From: a virus
Length of the DNA: 42,364 nucleotides
Virus record (IMG/VR): IMGVR_UViG_3300037674_000157
Span: 1-42,364 of that record
Reading direction: 5' to 3' (one strand)
Position 1 is the stretch's first letter; every line of letters starts with the position of its first letter. The notes under the pieces were generated by a model. The model saw only the letters and a list, made by a program, of their open reading frames with translations. It was not told the origin of the DNA and did not search any database. A program made the position numbers and the translations under genes. Shown here piece after piece: positions 24,794 to 33,465 of the stretch.

Positions 24794-27700
24794 TTAACCC
24801 CCTGGAGCGAGTACCGTAGTATCCACTTCTTCTAAAAATCCTGTTCCGTAGCCGTTTGCAGCTCCTCTGATTGTTTGTATAATAGCTCCTTGATTTGTGT
24901 CTAAGAAGTCTGCAACTCCTTGAGAGTCTATTGTATTAATTGTAAAGTTTACATTCTGTGCCCCGCCGTTTGTTCCAGTAGCTAGTACATCTACTGGTTG
25001 TGTTGGAGTTACTACTTCTGGTCCTTGTTCTCCAACTAGTATTCCTTCTCCTGCATACCCATAACTTCTTATTCCATAAGCTCCACCAGTTGGTCTAAAG
25101 TCATTTGCATTTGAGCCTACGCCTCTTCCACCTCTGAGATAGCTCATTTCTCCACCAGCAGCTCCTCTTGAAACATCTACTTTGTTATCTCGTTTTCCTA
25201 TAGATAAAGCTGTCATTTTTGGTTTTTCGACTTCACCCGCTCCTCCTTGGAACTTAGTCTTAGAAATAATTGCAAGTTGAGCCGCTCCCATTGCAGCAAA
25301 CATAATTCCCATTGCTAATTTGCCATACCAACCAAGACTAGGATCAGCAGCTACTTGCATAATAGACGCAGCTGTACTTACAATAGTTGTAGCCATTTGC
25401 ATCTTTTTGTTTTGTTCAAATGCTTTTTTCTGCATTGCTAATTTTTTAGCTTCTAGTTGTTTTATTTTTGCCATGGATTCTGCTGACTTTCCATCACGTT
25501 TCTTTTCAGCATTAATTTGATTATCTATTTCTGCAACTTGAGCTTTAGAGTTTGCAGCCATCATTTGTCCTATTTGTTGTAAAGCTTGTGCTGCAAATTC
25601 TGCTGTCTCTGCCGCTTTAGCCATGCCAGTTGATTCACTTGCACTTAATACTTTGAAAGCATCTGAAATAGCGTAAGCTCCTTGAATAACGCTACTTATA
25701 AGTTCTCCTTCTGGACCTAACTTAGCTAATTCAGCAGCATACCCCTCCAAGCCTTCTCTCATCATTTGTACGCCTGCTGCTTTTTTAGCAGCATCAGTTT
25801 CTGTATCAAATGGCTTAGATGCTGCAAGTCCTGCACTAATTCCCTCACTGAGGCTTCCACCTTCTTCGTTACTTTTCGTTATAGCTGCCCCAACCGCTTC
25901 TTTTCTTCTTTCCTCTATCTCAGCTAGTTTCTCTTTTAATACTTCTCCACCTGTTCTTATGCCATTCGTTATTCCGTGTTTGAAGGAGTCTGATACAGCT
26001 TTTCCCATATCAAGTTTAAATTGCGCTGCAGCATTTGTCAAAGTTTGTGATAAAGTAGCTTTTTGTAAATCTCCCAATGCTTTTAGATTTTTTATCATTG
26101 CTCCTTTATCAATGCCCGCTTCCTTAGCTTGTTCCTCTGTCAGTAATGCAACCCTTATCATAAGGAGTTGTCTTTCTGCATCAATAATAGACATCTTAAT
26201 TTTAGCTTCCGCTATTGTCATTTCTAGCTTTTTCTTTGCAGACTCTATAGCTGCTGCTGCTTCTTCTTTAGGAGCTAGTTTAACACTACCTCTAGTTTCT
26301 AGGGCATGTACTTGCTGTTCTAATTTGAATCCTGCAAGCTGAGATTCTGTTAGTGCTTTTTGTGCGGCTACTATTTTTTGTTTTGCTTTAAGAGTATCTA
26401 TAGTTGCTTTTGCTGTTGCGGTTTCAGTAGCTTCCAGCTCTTTTGCAGATGCAGTTATTGCTATCGTATTAGTTTTCATTGCGGCTAATACATCTGCTCT
26501 ATTTAATCCTTTATTCAGTAATGCATCTTCTATCTCTTTTATTGTCCCACCTTGTTCTATTATGTCTATACCTTGATCTAATTGGTCTTGAGTCATATTA
26601 TTCTTTCTTAGAATCATTTCATGCTCAGACTTTTTAAGATCTGCAGTGATTTTTAAAGACTTAGCTTCAGCTGTATAACGTGCGACATTTACAGCTTGAC
26701 CGCCAGCTTGAAACTTACTAAGTTGTTTTATTACTCGTGCTAATTCTGATTGTTTTGCTGCTGCCATTATAATAGATTGTCTGTATTGATCTACTTGTTC
26801 TCTTAACGACTCCCATACTGCGCCACTTCCTGTTGCTAATTGTTTTAGTTCTTCTTCGTTAAATAACTTTGAAAAAGGATTGTCTTTCTCAGTTCCCACA
26901 GATTTATAAAAGTCTTTAACCTTTTCAGCGCCTTTCTCTGTGCCATCTGACATATCTACAATACTTGCTGACATAGAATCAAATGAAGCTACTACATCAT
27001 CTACTTTGGTTTTTGTTTGAAAGTTTGAGGTAAACTTCCCCATAGCTTCAGCAGCCCCGTCAATGTTAGATTTAAGTATTGCTAATCTATCTGCTTCTGG
27101 TTTACTTTTAGCTAGAGAATTTTCTTGCACATCGGTTAGTTGTTCTGTTGATCCTACTACTCTTTTATAGGCGGCATTCAAAAGATTTAAAGCATTACTT
27201 CTTTCTATAATAGCCTTAAAAATTGGTAGCTTAAGACCTTCTTTTTCGCCTGCTATTACTAGTTTTTTTAATCTATGTTGGTGTAGTGCATCTTTAAAGA
27301 GTTGCCCATGCACGTCTGAAGCCCTCAGCTGCTCTTTCCTATAATCCTCTAGTATCTGTGTTTGTCTTGTACTTAAAGACATCTCGTCGCCCATAGCATC
27401 TTTCTTAGCCTTAGCGTAATTTTGTTCTGTGCGTTGTAACTCTTCTACAGATATAGCATAGTCTTTTGCTCCTTTTATATTAAAAAAGTCTTTTGCCCCC
27501 TCTGCTCCTGACTCTCTAGCCATTCCTTCTATTTGTTCTTTAACTGTTTTTAATTGTTGGTCTAAAGCTTCGGTCTCTCTATCTAATCCAAATATAGCTT
27601 TAAACTTTTCCCATGCTAAAGCTCCGTCGCTTGCATTTCTTTTGAATTCCTCAAGTGACTTATTCATTTTTATTGTATTTTCACTAGCTTCTGACATTCC

Positions 27701-29566
27701 TTTATTAAAAGCAAGTTGAGCATTATTAGTCTCTATGTAACTTAATAGTCCAGAATTTAGTTGGTCTGTTTGTGTTTTAAACCGTTTAGTAAGGTTTTCA
27801 GAAGCCTCTGATGCGGCTGAAAGACTTTCATCAAAAGCTTTTGATTCTTCACTATTTAGTTTAAGCATTTTTGCAAGTCCAGCACCTAAAGCCATAAGTA
27901 CTCCAAAGGCTATCATAATAGGTCCCATCATTGCCATAAGATTAGAAAATCCTACACCTAGTATACCTACGGAGCCTTTTAAGGCTACCGTGGCCTTTTG
28001 CATACCTTTTAATTTTTTTCTTCCTTCTTCACCTTCAACTACTATTCCGTGTTTTAGTGTATCTCCTAAGTCTTTAAAACCTGCACTCATACCTGACATC
28101 TCAGCTGTTCCTGATATGCCTGCCACGGCTCCACTTGTTTCAGCTTTTGATATTAATTTTTCCTGATTTCTTCCCGCAAGATATTTTTTATCTGCCTTTA
28201 GTTGTTTCTCGTTTTCTGCAGTTATTGTTTTTTCATTTCGTACTATTTCATCTAAGACCTTTTTCTGCTTCCTTAAAACTTTTAGTTCCTTGTCTACAAT
28301 ACTTTTGTATTTGCTTCCTTCTGAAAATTTCTGTTTATCTAATTTAGCTATTCTCTTCTTCGTTAATTCTTGTTTTCTAATATTATCTGTAGTTGAGTTC
28401 ATTTCCGCAAGGTCTGCTTTATCTTGTTTAGATCCTCTCCCATACTGTTTAGCTGTTTCTATACCTGAAAAGTCATCTTGTAATACTTTATTTTTTTCTG
28501 CCAGTATGTGTTTGGTATGGTCTGATTGTGCTTGTGCAGTAGTTCTTAATCCTGCAACATATTTATCTGCATTCTCTTTGGCTTGTATAGCATTCTGAGC
28601 TAATTTTTGATTAAATTGACCAATAGCAGGTATTGCTAATTTTAATAGGCTAAATACTACTACTCCAAATACAAGTGTTAAAGCAGATTTTGAATCTGCT
28701 AACATATTAAGCAAAGGATTAAAAGCTCTATTAACTAAGGATAAAGCAGTTTGAGCAACATCTCCAAGAGCTGCTGCAATTCTTACAAATGCGTCAGGCT
28801 GAATAGTCTCAGCGTATACGGCAAACTTTTTACCCCCTTGTTCAAGTATTTCATTTAAGAAAGCCTGTCTTTTTTCTACTTGTGAGAGTGATGAAACAAC
28901 TTTACCATTATTTCTTGCGAATTTTTGAGCAGCTTCATCTACACGAATAAAAAGTCCAATTTCGTCTAGTATTTCTGGCTCGAGTTTGATTGCACCACGG
29001 AATATTCTATCCATAGCGTCTGGTAAGTTTCTACCTAATGAGATTGCTGCACCTTTTGCAACTTTAGTTAATCCTTCAATTTCCGTAGTACTAAGTCCTG
29101 CACTCGATGCTAAAGATACCTGGCTAAAAGCTTGTGCAAGATCGATTGCTCCACCTGAAGCTATTTGCATCTCTTTAGCTAGATTTTTAATATATATTCC
29201 ACCTGTAGTACTCAATACTTCCATTGATTGAGTTAAGGTGTCAATTTGTGCAGATCTCGAAAGAACTCCGAAAGCTGCTGTTAAGGCAAATACGTTAGCG
29301 GCTAGTAATGCGTAAGCACGAACCAGCCCACCTGACCCGCCTCCCCCGTCAATGCCTTGTTGCATTTTAGAGAAGTTTTTGGTAGAATTGGAAGATATAT
29401 TTGCAGCACCTTTTTCACGACGGTTATATGCGTCACGGGATTTATCGAGTTTCTTTGTACTCTTATCTGCTTTATCAGTAGACTTAGCTAGTTTGTCAGT
29501 TTGTTGTTGTACAACCTTAACTCCCTTAGCGGTAGCGATTACCTCAAATATAATTTTATCTGCCAT
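24794..29566 (-). CDS. Tape measure protein
   Basis: A 1590-residue protein starting at 29566, directly after the TAA of the second chaperone. It is mostly Lys/Glu/Ala-rich helix with long coiled coils (residues about 20-50, 390-460, 1000-1200). Hydrophobic segments lie near residues 84-103, 292-318, 532-565 and 1388-1437, the usual tape measure design. The C-terminus (GYAGEGILVGEQGPEVVTPT) is the conserved end motif of tape measure proteins. In the virion it sets tail length and is ejected during infection. At about 0.15 nm per residue, the known ruler for helical tape measures, the tail would be near 240 nm, which is long for a siphovirus. No lytic transglycosylase or peptidase domain was recognised inside it. 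Confidence 0.95.
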   Translation of the reverse strand: MADKIIFEVIATAKGVKVVQQQTDKLAKSTDKADKSTKKLDKSRDAYNRREKGAANISSNSTKNFSKMQQGIDGGGGSGGLVRAYALLAANVFALTAAFGVLSRSAQIDTLTQSMEVLSTTGGIYIKNLAKEMQIASGGAIDLAQAFSQVSLASSAGLSTTEIEGLTKVAKGAAISLGRNLPDAMDRIFRGAIKLEPEILDEIGLFIRVDEAAQKFARNNGKVVSSLSQVEKRQAFLNEILEQGGKKFAVYAETIQPDAFVRIAAALGDVAQTALSLVNRAFNPLLNMLADSKSALTLVFGVVVFSLLKLAIPAIGQFNQKLAQNAIQAKENADKYVAGLRTTAQAQSDHTKHILAEKNKVLQDDFSGIETAKQYGRGSKQDKADLAEMNSTTDNIRKQELTKKRIAKLDKQKFSEGSKYKSIVDKELKVLRKQKKVLDEIVRNEKTITAENEKQLKADKKYLAGRNQEKLISKAETSGAVAGISGTAEMSGMSAGFKDLGDTLKHGIVVEGEEGRKKLKGMQKATVALKGSVGILGVGFSNLMAMMGPIMIAFGVLMALGAGLAKMLKLNSEESKAFDESLSAASEASENLTKRFKTQTDQLNSGLLSYIETNNAQLAFNKGMSEASENTIKMNKSLEEFKRNASDGALAWEKFKAIFGLDRETEALDQQLKTVKEQIEGMARESGAEGAKDFFNIKGAKDYAISVEELQRTEQNYAKAKKDAMGDEMSLSTRQTQILEDYRKEQLRASDVHGQLFKDALHQHRLKKLVIAGEKEGLKLPIFKAIIERSNALNLLNAAYKRVVGSTEQLTDVQENSLAKSKPEADRLAILKSNIDGAAEAMGKFTSNFQTKTKVDDVVASFDSMSASIVDMSDGTEKGAEKVKDFYKSVGTEKDNPFSKLFNEEELKQLATGSGAVWESLREQVDQYRQSIIMAAAKQSELARVIKQLSKFQAGGQAVNVARYTAEAKSLKITADLKKSEHEMILRKNNMTQDQLDQGIDIIEQGGTIKEIEDALLNKGLNRADVLAAMKTNTIAITASAKELEATETATAKATIDTLKAKQKIVAAQKALTESQLAGFKLEQQVHALETRGSVKLAPKEEAAAAIESAKKKLEMTIAEAKIKMSIIDAERQLLMIRVALLTEEQAKEAGIDKGAMIKNLKALGDLQKATLSQTLTNAAAQFKLDMGKAVSDSFKHGITNGIRTGGEVLKEKLAEIEERRKEAVGAAITKSNEEGGSLSEGISAGLAASKPFDTETDAAKKAAGVQMMREGLEGYAAELAKLGPEGELISSVIQGAYAISDAFKVLSASESTGMAKAAETAEFAAQALQQIGQMMAANSKAQVAEIDNQINAEKKRDGKSAESMAKIKQLEAKKLAMQKKAFEQNKKMQMATTIVSTAASIMQVAADPSLGWYGKLAMGIMFAAMGAAQLAIISKTKFQGGAGEVEKPKMTALSIGKRDNKVDVSRGAAGGEMSYLRGGRGVGSNANDFRPTGGAYGIRSYGYAGEGILVGEQGPEVVTPTQPVDVLATGTNGGAQNVNFTINTIDSQGVADFLDTNQGAIIQTIRGAANGYGTGFLEEVDTTVLAPGG

Positions 29567-29890
29567 TTATTTTCTTTTTATCTTGTCATATTCAGCTTTT
29601 AATTTACGCTGTGACTCATTTACTGTTTCATTTTCTAGAAATAAGAGTAATTCCATTATCCAATCCTTTTGGTATTTTTTTATACCATAAAGCTCAAATA
29701 GTATCTTCGTATTAGTATAATCTTTTCCTATTAACCCAATTTCTGGATATACCTTATTTCCTAAGGAATGGAAAATATTTAAAGCATCTATTACAGAGTT
29801 AGGAAAATCCTCCAAGTCTGGAGGGCATTTTTCCCAATCTATCTCTTCACCAGTCTGCTCTACCATTCGCAGATACTGGTCTTTGGTCAT
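29567..29890 (-). CDS. Tail assembly chaperone, second frame (gpT-like)
   Basis: A 107-residue ORF between the first chaperone and the tape measure. The pattern DWEKCPPDLEDFPNSVIDAL, then LGNKVYPEIGLIGKDYTN, then LKAEYDKIKRK is one I know from marine phage proteins in this operon position. Its frame is +1 relative to the upstream ORF and is open about 75 bases before its ATG at 29890, back into the end of that ORF. The ATG has AGGA directly against it, too close for good initiation. As in lambda G/GT, this region may be made mainly as an extension of the upstream protein by ribosomal frameshift. Independent initiation cannot be ruled out. Confidence 0.75.
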   Translation of the reverse strand: MTKDQYLRMVEQTGEEIDWEKCPPDLEDFPNSVIDALNIFHSLGNKVYPEIGLIGKDYTNTKILFELYGIKKYQKDWIMELLLFLENETVNESQRKLKAEYDKIKRK

Positions 29891-29900
29891 TCCTATAGAA

Positions 29901-30350
29901 TCATTTTGCAGGAATACTTGGAGGCGTTTCTTTATCTGTTCCTTTGAAGTTAGTACGAAAGTTTTCTAAATCAAAGACTACCTCGTTGAGCCAATTATCA
30001 AATTCGCTTGAATTCTCCACTAATAGTAAAGCGTTCTCTTCTGTATACTCTAATAAGGATTTTGGATCATTACTTTTTAAATCTACAAGTAGTAAATCTT
30101 CTAAAAAAGCGAGCTGTAACCCTTTCCAACCTTTTACAGTTGAATTTGTAAATTCTTTTACGAACTTATCATCATCTAATGTTTCTTCGAAAGCCCTTGT
30201 CTTTCTGTTAAATTTGTTTTGTGTGCATTTCTTTCTTAATGCTACTAATTCTTTTCGGGATAAGTTTGCTAGTTCGACTTCGAAGTCCTCTAGTCCGGGA
30301 AACTCGACCCAAGTGGTCTTACTGTCAACCAACAGGTTTTTTAATTCCAT
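29901..30350 (-). CDS. Tail assembly chaperone, first frame (gpG-like)
   Basis: A 149-residue acidic, mostly helical protein starting at 30350 with AGGAG and a slightly long spacer. It begins TTWVEFPGLEDFEVELANLSRKELVALRKKC and contains WKGLQLAFLEDLL, typical of gpG-type tail chaperones (a beta hairpin for the substrate charge, then helices). It lies between tube and tape measure genes, the fixed place of these chaperones. In lambda, G and the frameshifted GT wrap the tape measure during tail assembly. The stop at 29903-29901 is TGA after an AAA codon, and a +1 step there enters the frame of the next ORF without another stop. Function is assigned mainly by position and pattern. Confidence 0.8.
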   Translation of the reverse strand: MELKNLLVDSKTTWVEFPGLEDFEVELANLSRKELVALRKKCTQNKFNRKTRAFEETLDDDKFVKEFTNSTVKGWKGLQLAFLEDLLLVDLKSNDPKSLLEYTEENALLLVENSSEFDNWLNEVVFDLENFRTNFKGTDKETPPSIPAK

Positions 30351-30362
30351 GTGTTATTTCTC

Positions 30363-31304
30363 CTAGAAATATCTATTATTATATTGAGTAATTGAAGCAT
30401 CAAGTGTTGTACTATTATCAGTAGAACTAAAATCATAACTTTGCATATATACCTCACTTGGAGTCATTCTTGCTGTGTAAGTTATTGGATTTAGTCGTAT
30501 TTGAAAGAAAGGAGTAGCATTAGCTGCATTCCCCACTTTCACTGCTTTAATAGTTAAATCAGTATTAGTACTAAAATCATCAAATTGTGTTATATTATTA
30601 TCAGTTTGGTATTGATTGATTGCTCCCGAAACAACTCTTTTCGTTACCGTATAATTAGACGCACGCATTACATTACTAGAATTAGTAACATTTAAGCTGC
30701 TATGGAGGGTTTCAAATGGTGTCCAATCAATGTTATTTTGAATATTCAAAGTAACACTAGTGATATTATTCATATCTAAGCTGTCAGCTGTGACAACTGG
30801 ATAAACCATTAAAGGGGTTCTTGTGGCTGACTCTGATCGAGCTGTGCCAGGAATGGTATAACTTTCGTCTCCCGCCCTTGATAATTTGGTTCCTTCTCCT
30901 TGCAGTCTAATTGTGAAAACGTTATTTGAACCAAAGTCCAAAGCGCCTCCTGTAATTATTGCATTTTCTAATTTAAAAGTACTCTGATTTGTTTGTACAT
31001 ACATATCAAACGATCTTAACTGACCAGCAGTTACATCACTTAATAAATCTATTATGATACTTTCATCTTTTTCATCTGTAAGAGGAACATCAATTTCAAA
31101 GTTAGCCGGGTTGGCTTTCGTTATTGTTGAGCCTTCAAACATTTTTGATTGATCGTGCAGAGTCTTTACTGAGTACGAATCGCTAGCAAATGTTTGATTA
31201 AAAGATATAGCGGAGGAGGTGTAGACTCTATATTTATATAAAGTCCCACCAACCTCGCCATACACTATGTATAGCTTACTCTCCTTGAGAAAACTATAAG
31301 ACAT
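30363..31304 (-). CDS. Second tail-tube-like protein, paralogue of the upstream tube protein
   Basis: A 313-residue beta-rich protein starting at 31304. The upstream tube gene ends 7 bases before it. Parts align by eye with the 544-residue protein upstream: SAISFNQTFASDSYSVKT against GYSFSQGSESTDVTI, and VTLNIQNNIDWTPFET against ISIANNVTYVTPET, followed in both by a long strand ending in (S/A)G(S/A)(L/I)N. This suggests an ancient duplication of a tail tube fold. It could be a tube initiator/adaptor ring, a second tube subunit, or a tail completion protein. It is too long for a chaperone and has no enzymatic motif. The structural role is probable; the precise one is not shown. Confidence 0.7.
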   Translation of the reverse strand: MSYSFLKESKLYIVYGEVGGTLYKYRVYTSSAISFNQTFASDSYSVKTLHDQSKMFEGSTITKANPANFEIDVPLTDEKDESIIIDLLSDVTAGQLRSFDMYVQTNQSTFKLENAIITGGALDFGSNNVFTIRLQGEGTKLSRAGDESYTIPGTARSESATRTPLMVYPVVTADSLDMNNITSVTLNIQNNIDWTPFETLHSSLNVTNSSNVMRASNYTVTKRVVSGAINQYQTDNNITQFDDFSTNTDLTIKAVKVGNAANATPFFQIRLNPITYTARMTPSEVYMQSYDFSSTDNSTTLDASITQYNNRYF

Positions 31305-31310
31305 TTTTAC

Positions 31311-32945
31311 CTAAGCATCTACTGCTCTAGCACTTGCTGCAGAATAACCTGCTTGAGTGTGAGAAGTTGAACCTAAGTATTTGACTTTCATCTCATCTCC
31401 AGTTTGTAGATTAGTTCCATGAGCCGCAAATTCTACGGACACAGATATTAAATCTGCAACTTCAATAGCTGGTATTGATAGATGAGCTTTTGGTAAATTA
31501 AATTCTACGCCTGGGGCTGTAAAGTCATCAGCTCCCATTGCATCTCCATCAGATCCTACTGCACCTGCTACACCCATATATAAACGTAAATCAAATACGT
31601 TTGATACAAGGTCATTAGCGTCAGCTAAGTCTGATAGTAATTGGTTAGATCCATTTGACTTATTATCCAAATACATGTTTAATGAGCCACTAATAGTTCT
31701 AGAACCTGTGAATGAACCAATTGGTTTATCCACGATACCGATTGTTTCTGGTGTTACATAAGTAACATTATTTGCTATAGATATTGACCCACCTGTGATA
31801 TTGATATCATAAGTTCTGTCATCTAAGCCTCCAGAAGCATTACCACCACCTTGAGCATCAGTGTCAATGTATAATGATGATAGTTTGTTTCTTAAGTAAT
31901 CAGCGTCAGCTGGGCCAACGTTGTCTGCAAAGTTATACCCTTCTGCATAAGTATCTGTATTACCACTTGTATGCGTTAGACTTGCGCCATCTGCATCATA
32001 AGCTTCGATTTGATACTTTGAAGGATCTTCAAATGCTGTTGTTACTTGGTCAATAGTTGTTGCGTTTCCGCCCCATGTGATCTGTGCTATTCCGTCGATT
32101 GAAAAATCGATTTCTGCACTATTAATCTGAGCTTGGTTCAACCTATAAGTAGTGTTCTCTAGTACGAAATATATATTAAGTTTCATAAGTTCATGAACAT
32201 CTGATTCTAAAAAGTCGATTGTTGCTCCGCCTGCTGCACCAGTACTGGTAGCTATTGCTGAGCCTGTAGCGTCTGATAGCCCTGTTCCTGCTAATGCAGA
32301 CCACAAAATGTTTTCTACACAGTCATACGTGCCATCTGCTCTCCAACTTGCTGCACCATGAACAAATGGTCTGACATATGTGCCAAACGACCATTCTGCT
32401 GGTGGTAAAGAGTCATTGAATCTCTTTGAGCCTCTATTAGGCGTTGCACCTGCTTCATTGATTGTTACATCAGTAGATTCACTTCCTTGCGAGAAGCTAT
32501 ATCCATCTAATACACCAATTCTAAAACAGTTTGCACTTGTTTCATTACCTTTGAATCGTCCTGTTCCTGCTCTTGCGCCTTCTGCTGTAGTAGTTCCTGT
32601 AACAGTTTTTACTGTTACTACTAGTCCACTTGCACCAGCGTTATTAACGCCTGCAAAGGATTCTACTGCTGATTCAGTTGCTGTTTCATCTACAACAAAG
32701 CCATTACCTCTAAAGTTATTTGGGATTGCTATCGTTTCCACGATGCCACTAGAACCAATAGAAAGAACTATACATTTTGCATTTACGCCTGAGCCAGAAG
32801 TGGTAGCTAAGGTTACGATGTCTCCGACAGCGTATCCAGTACCTTTAGTACTAACATAAGCTGTTAGTATACCCCCACCTGCAGTGGGAACTCCATTAGC
32901 TGAACTAACGAATACTTTGGTATTTCTTGAAAGATTTAAAGCCAT
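31311..32945 (-). CDS. Major tail tube protein (large form with added domains)
   Basis: A 544-residue protein starting at 32945 with AGGAG upstream. Residues about 20-130 are an inserted Ig-like region with the GTGYAVGDIVTL motif, also seen in the tip protein of this phage (GSGYT..D.V). Residues about 135-270 (GYSFSQGSESTDVTINEAGA, FGTYVRPF, CVENILWSALAG) resemble tube subunits. A second tube-like half spans residues about 380-520 (ISIANNVTYVTPETIG, then FNLPKAHLSIPAIEVADLIS). Fused double tube domains with Ig-like additions fit a siphophage major tail protein, and its place between terminator and chaperones agrees. Length is about twice that of a simple tube protein. Confidence 0.8.
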   Translation of the reverse strand: MALNLSRNTKVFVSSANGVPTAGGGILTAYVSTKGTGYAVGDIVTLATTSGSGVNAKCIVLSIGSSGIVETIAIPNNFRGNGFVVDETATESAVESFAGVNNAGASGLVVTVKTVTGTTTAEGARAGTGRFKGNETSANCFRIGVLDGYSFSQGSESTDVTINEAGATPNRGSKRFNDSLPPAEWSFGTYVRPFVHGAASWRADGTYDCVENILWSALAGTGLSDATGSAIATSTGAAGGATIDFLESDVHELMKLNIYFVLENTTYRLNQAQINSAEIDFSIDGIAQITWGGNATTIDQVTTAFEDPSKYQIEAYDADGASLTHTSGNTDTYAEGYNFADNVGPADADYLRNKLSSLYIDTDAQGGGNASGGLDDRTYDINITGGSISIANNVTYVTPETIGIVDKPIGSFTGSRTISGSLNMYLDNKSNGSNQLLSDLADANDLVSNVFDLRLYMGVAGAVGSDGDAMGADDFTAPGVEFNLPKAHLSIPAIEVADLISVSVEFAAHGTNLQTGDEMKVKYLGSTSHTQAGYSAASARAVDA

Positions 32946-33012
32946 TGCTTTTCTCCTATTCTATTTTCTTTGAAAGTACTTAGCTAGGTTTTTACCTGCT
33001 TTGTAATTTCGA

Positions 33013-33465
33013 TTAATACCTACACTCTACTGTCATCTCACCGATTGCTAAGGGAGCTAAAACTCCTTCGTCTGTTGATAATGATAATAAAGTTAAGGAA
33101 GTAGTTTTTAAATTCGGACTTACAGTAGTATCGTAAGACAGAATATCATTGTCGTCTATGACTCTTTCAATGTCTTCCATTAAAATAGCCAAAGCTTCCT
33201 GTGAATCTTCTTGATTTTCTACATAAACTCTTATGTCTACGTTCAAGAATCTCCACTTAAATTCACCAGGCTGATATTGCCTGGCTTCATCTCCAGCGAC
33301 TACACAAATTTTTGGGTACTCCTGGATTTGATCTAAAAATATCATGTTTCCATGAACATTATTAAAAGCGTTAGAATTATATGGGTGTATACCATTAATT
33401 CCTTTAATCTGTTTAACTAGTGCATCTACTATCTTTTTTCTTGCTGTTCTGTATTGTGATGCCAC
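33013..33465 (-). CDS. Tail terminator / tail completion protein
   Basis: A 150-residue protein. The start is GTG at 33465, overlapping the upstream TAG (TAGTG), with AGGAGAG six to seven bases before it. The shape is an N-terminal helix (ARKKIVDALVKQIKGI), then strands ICVVAGDEAR, FKWRFLNVDIRVYVEN, a helix EALAILMEDIERVIDD, and a final strand pair (TSLTLLSLSTDEGVLAPLAIGEMTVECRY). This helix-strand order is typical of the gpU/HK97 gp10-like tail terminator that caps the tube and joins it to the head. Placement between neck genes and tube gene fits. Assigned by fold pattern and position. Confidence 0.75.
   Translation of the reverse strand: MASQYRTARKKIVDALVKQIKGINGIHPYNSNAFNNVHGNMIFLDQIQEYPKICVVAGDEARQYQPGEFKWRFLNVDIRVYVENQEDSQEALAILMEDIERVIDDNDILSYDTTVSPNLKTTSLTLLSLSTDEGVLAPLAIGEMTVECRY

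Noticed and set aside
29944-30366. Plus-strand open frame of 140 codons opposite the first tail chaperone
   Set aside because: Ser/Phe-rich antisense product of an AT-rich acidic gene; no ribosome site.
32380-32859. Plus-strand open frame of 159 codons opposite the tube gene
   Set aside because: Fully inside a well-supported minus-strand gene; no ribosome site or domain; product is Pro/Val/Thr-rich as expected from antisense reading.
32946-33012. Small hairpin AGGTAAAAACCT between terminator protein and tube genes
   Set aside because: Four-base stem in AT-rich DNA, no T-tract; likely chance.
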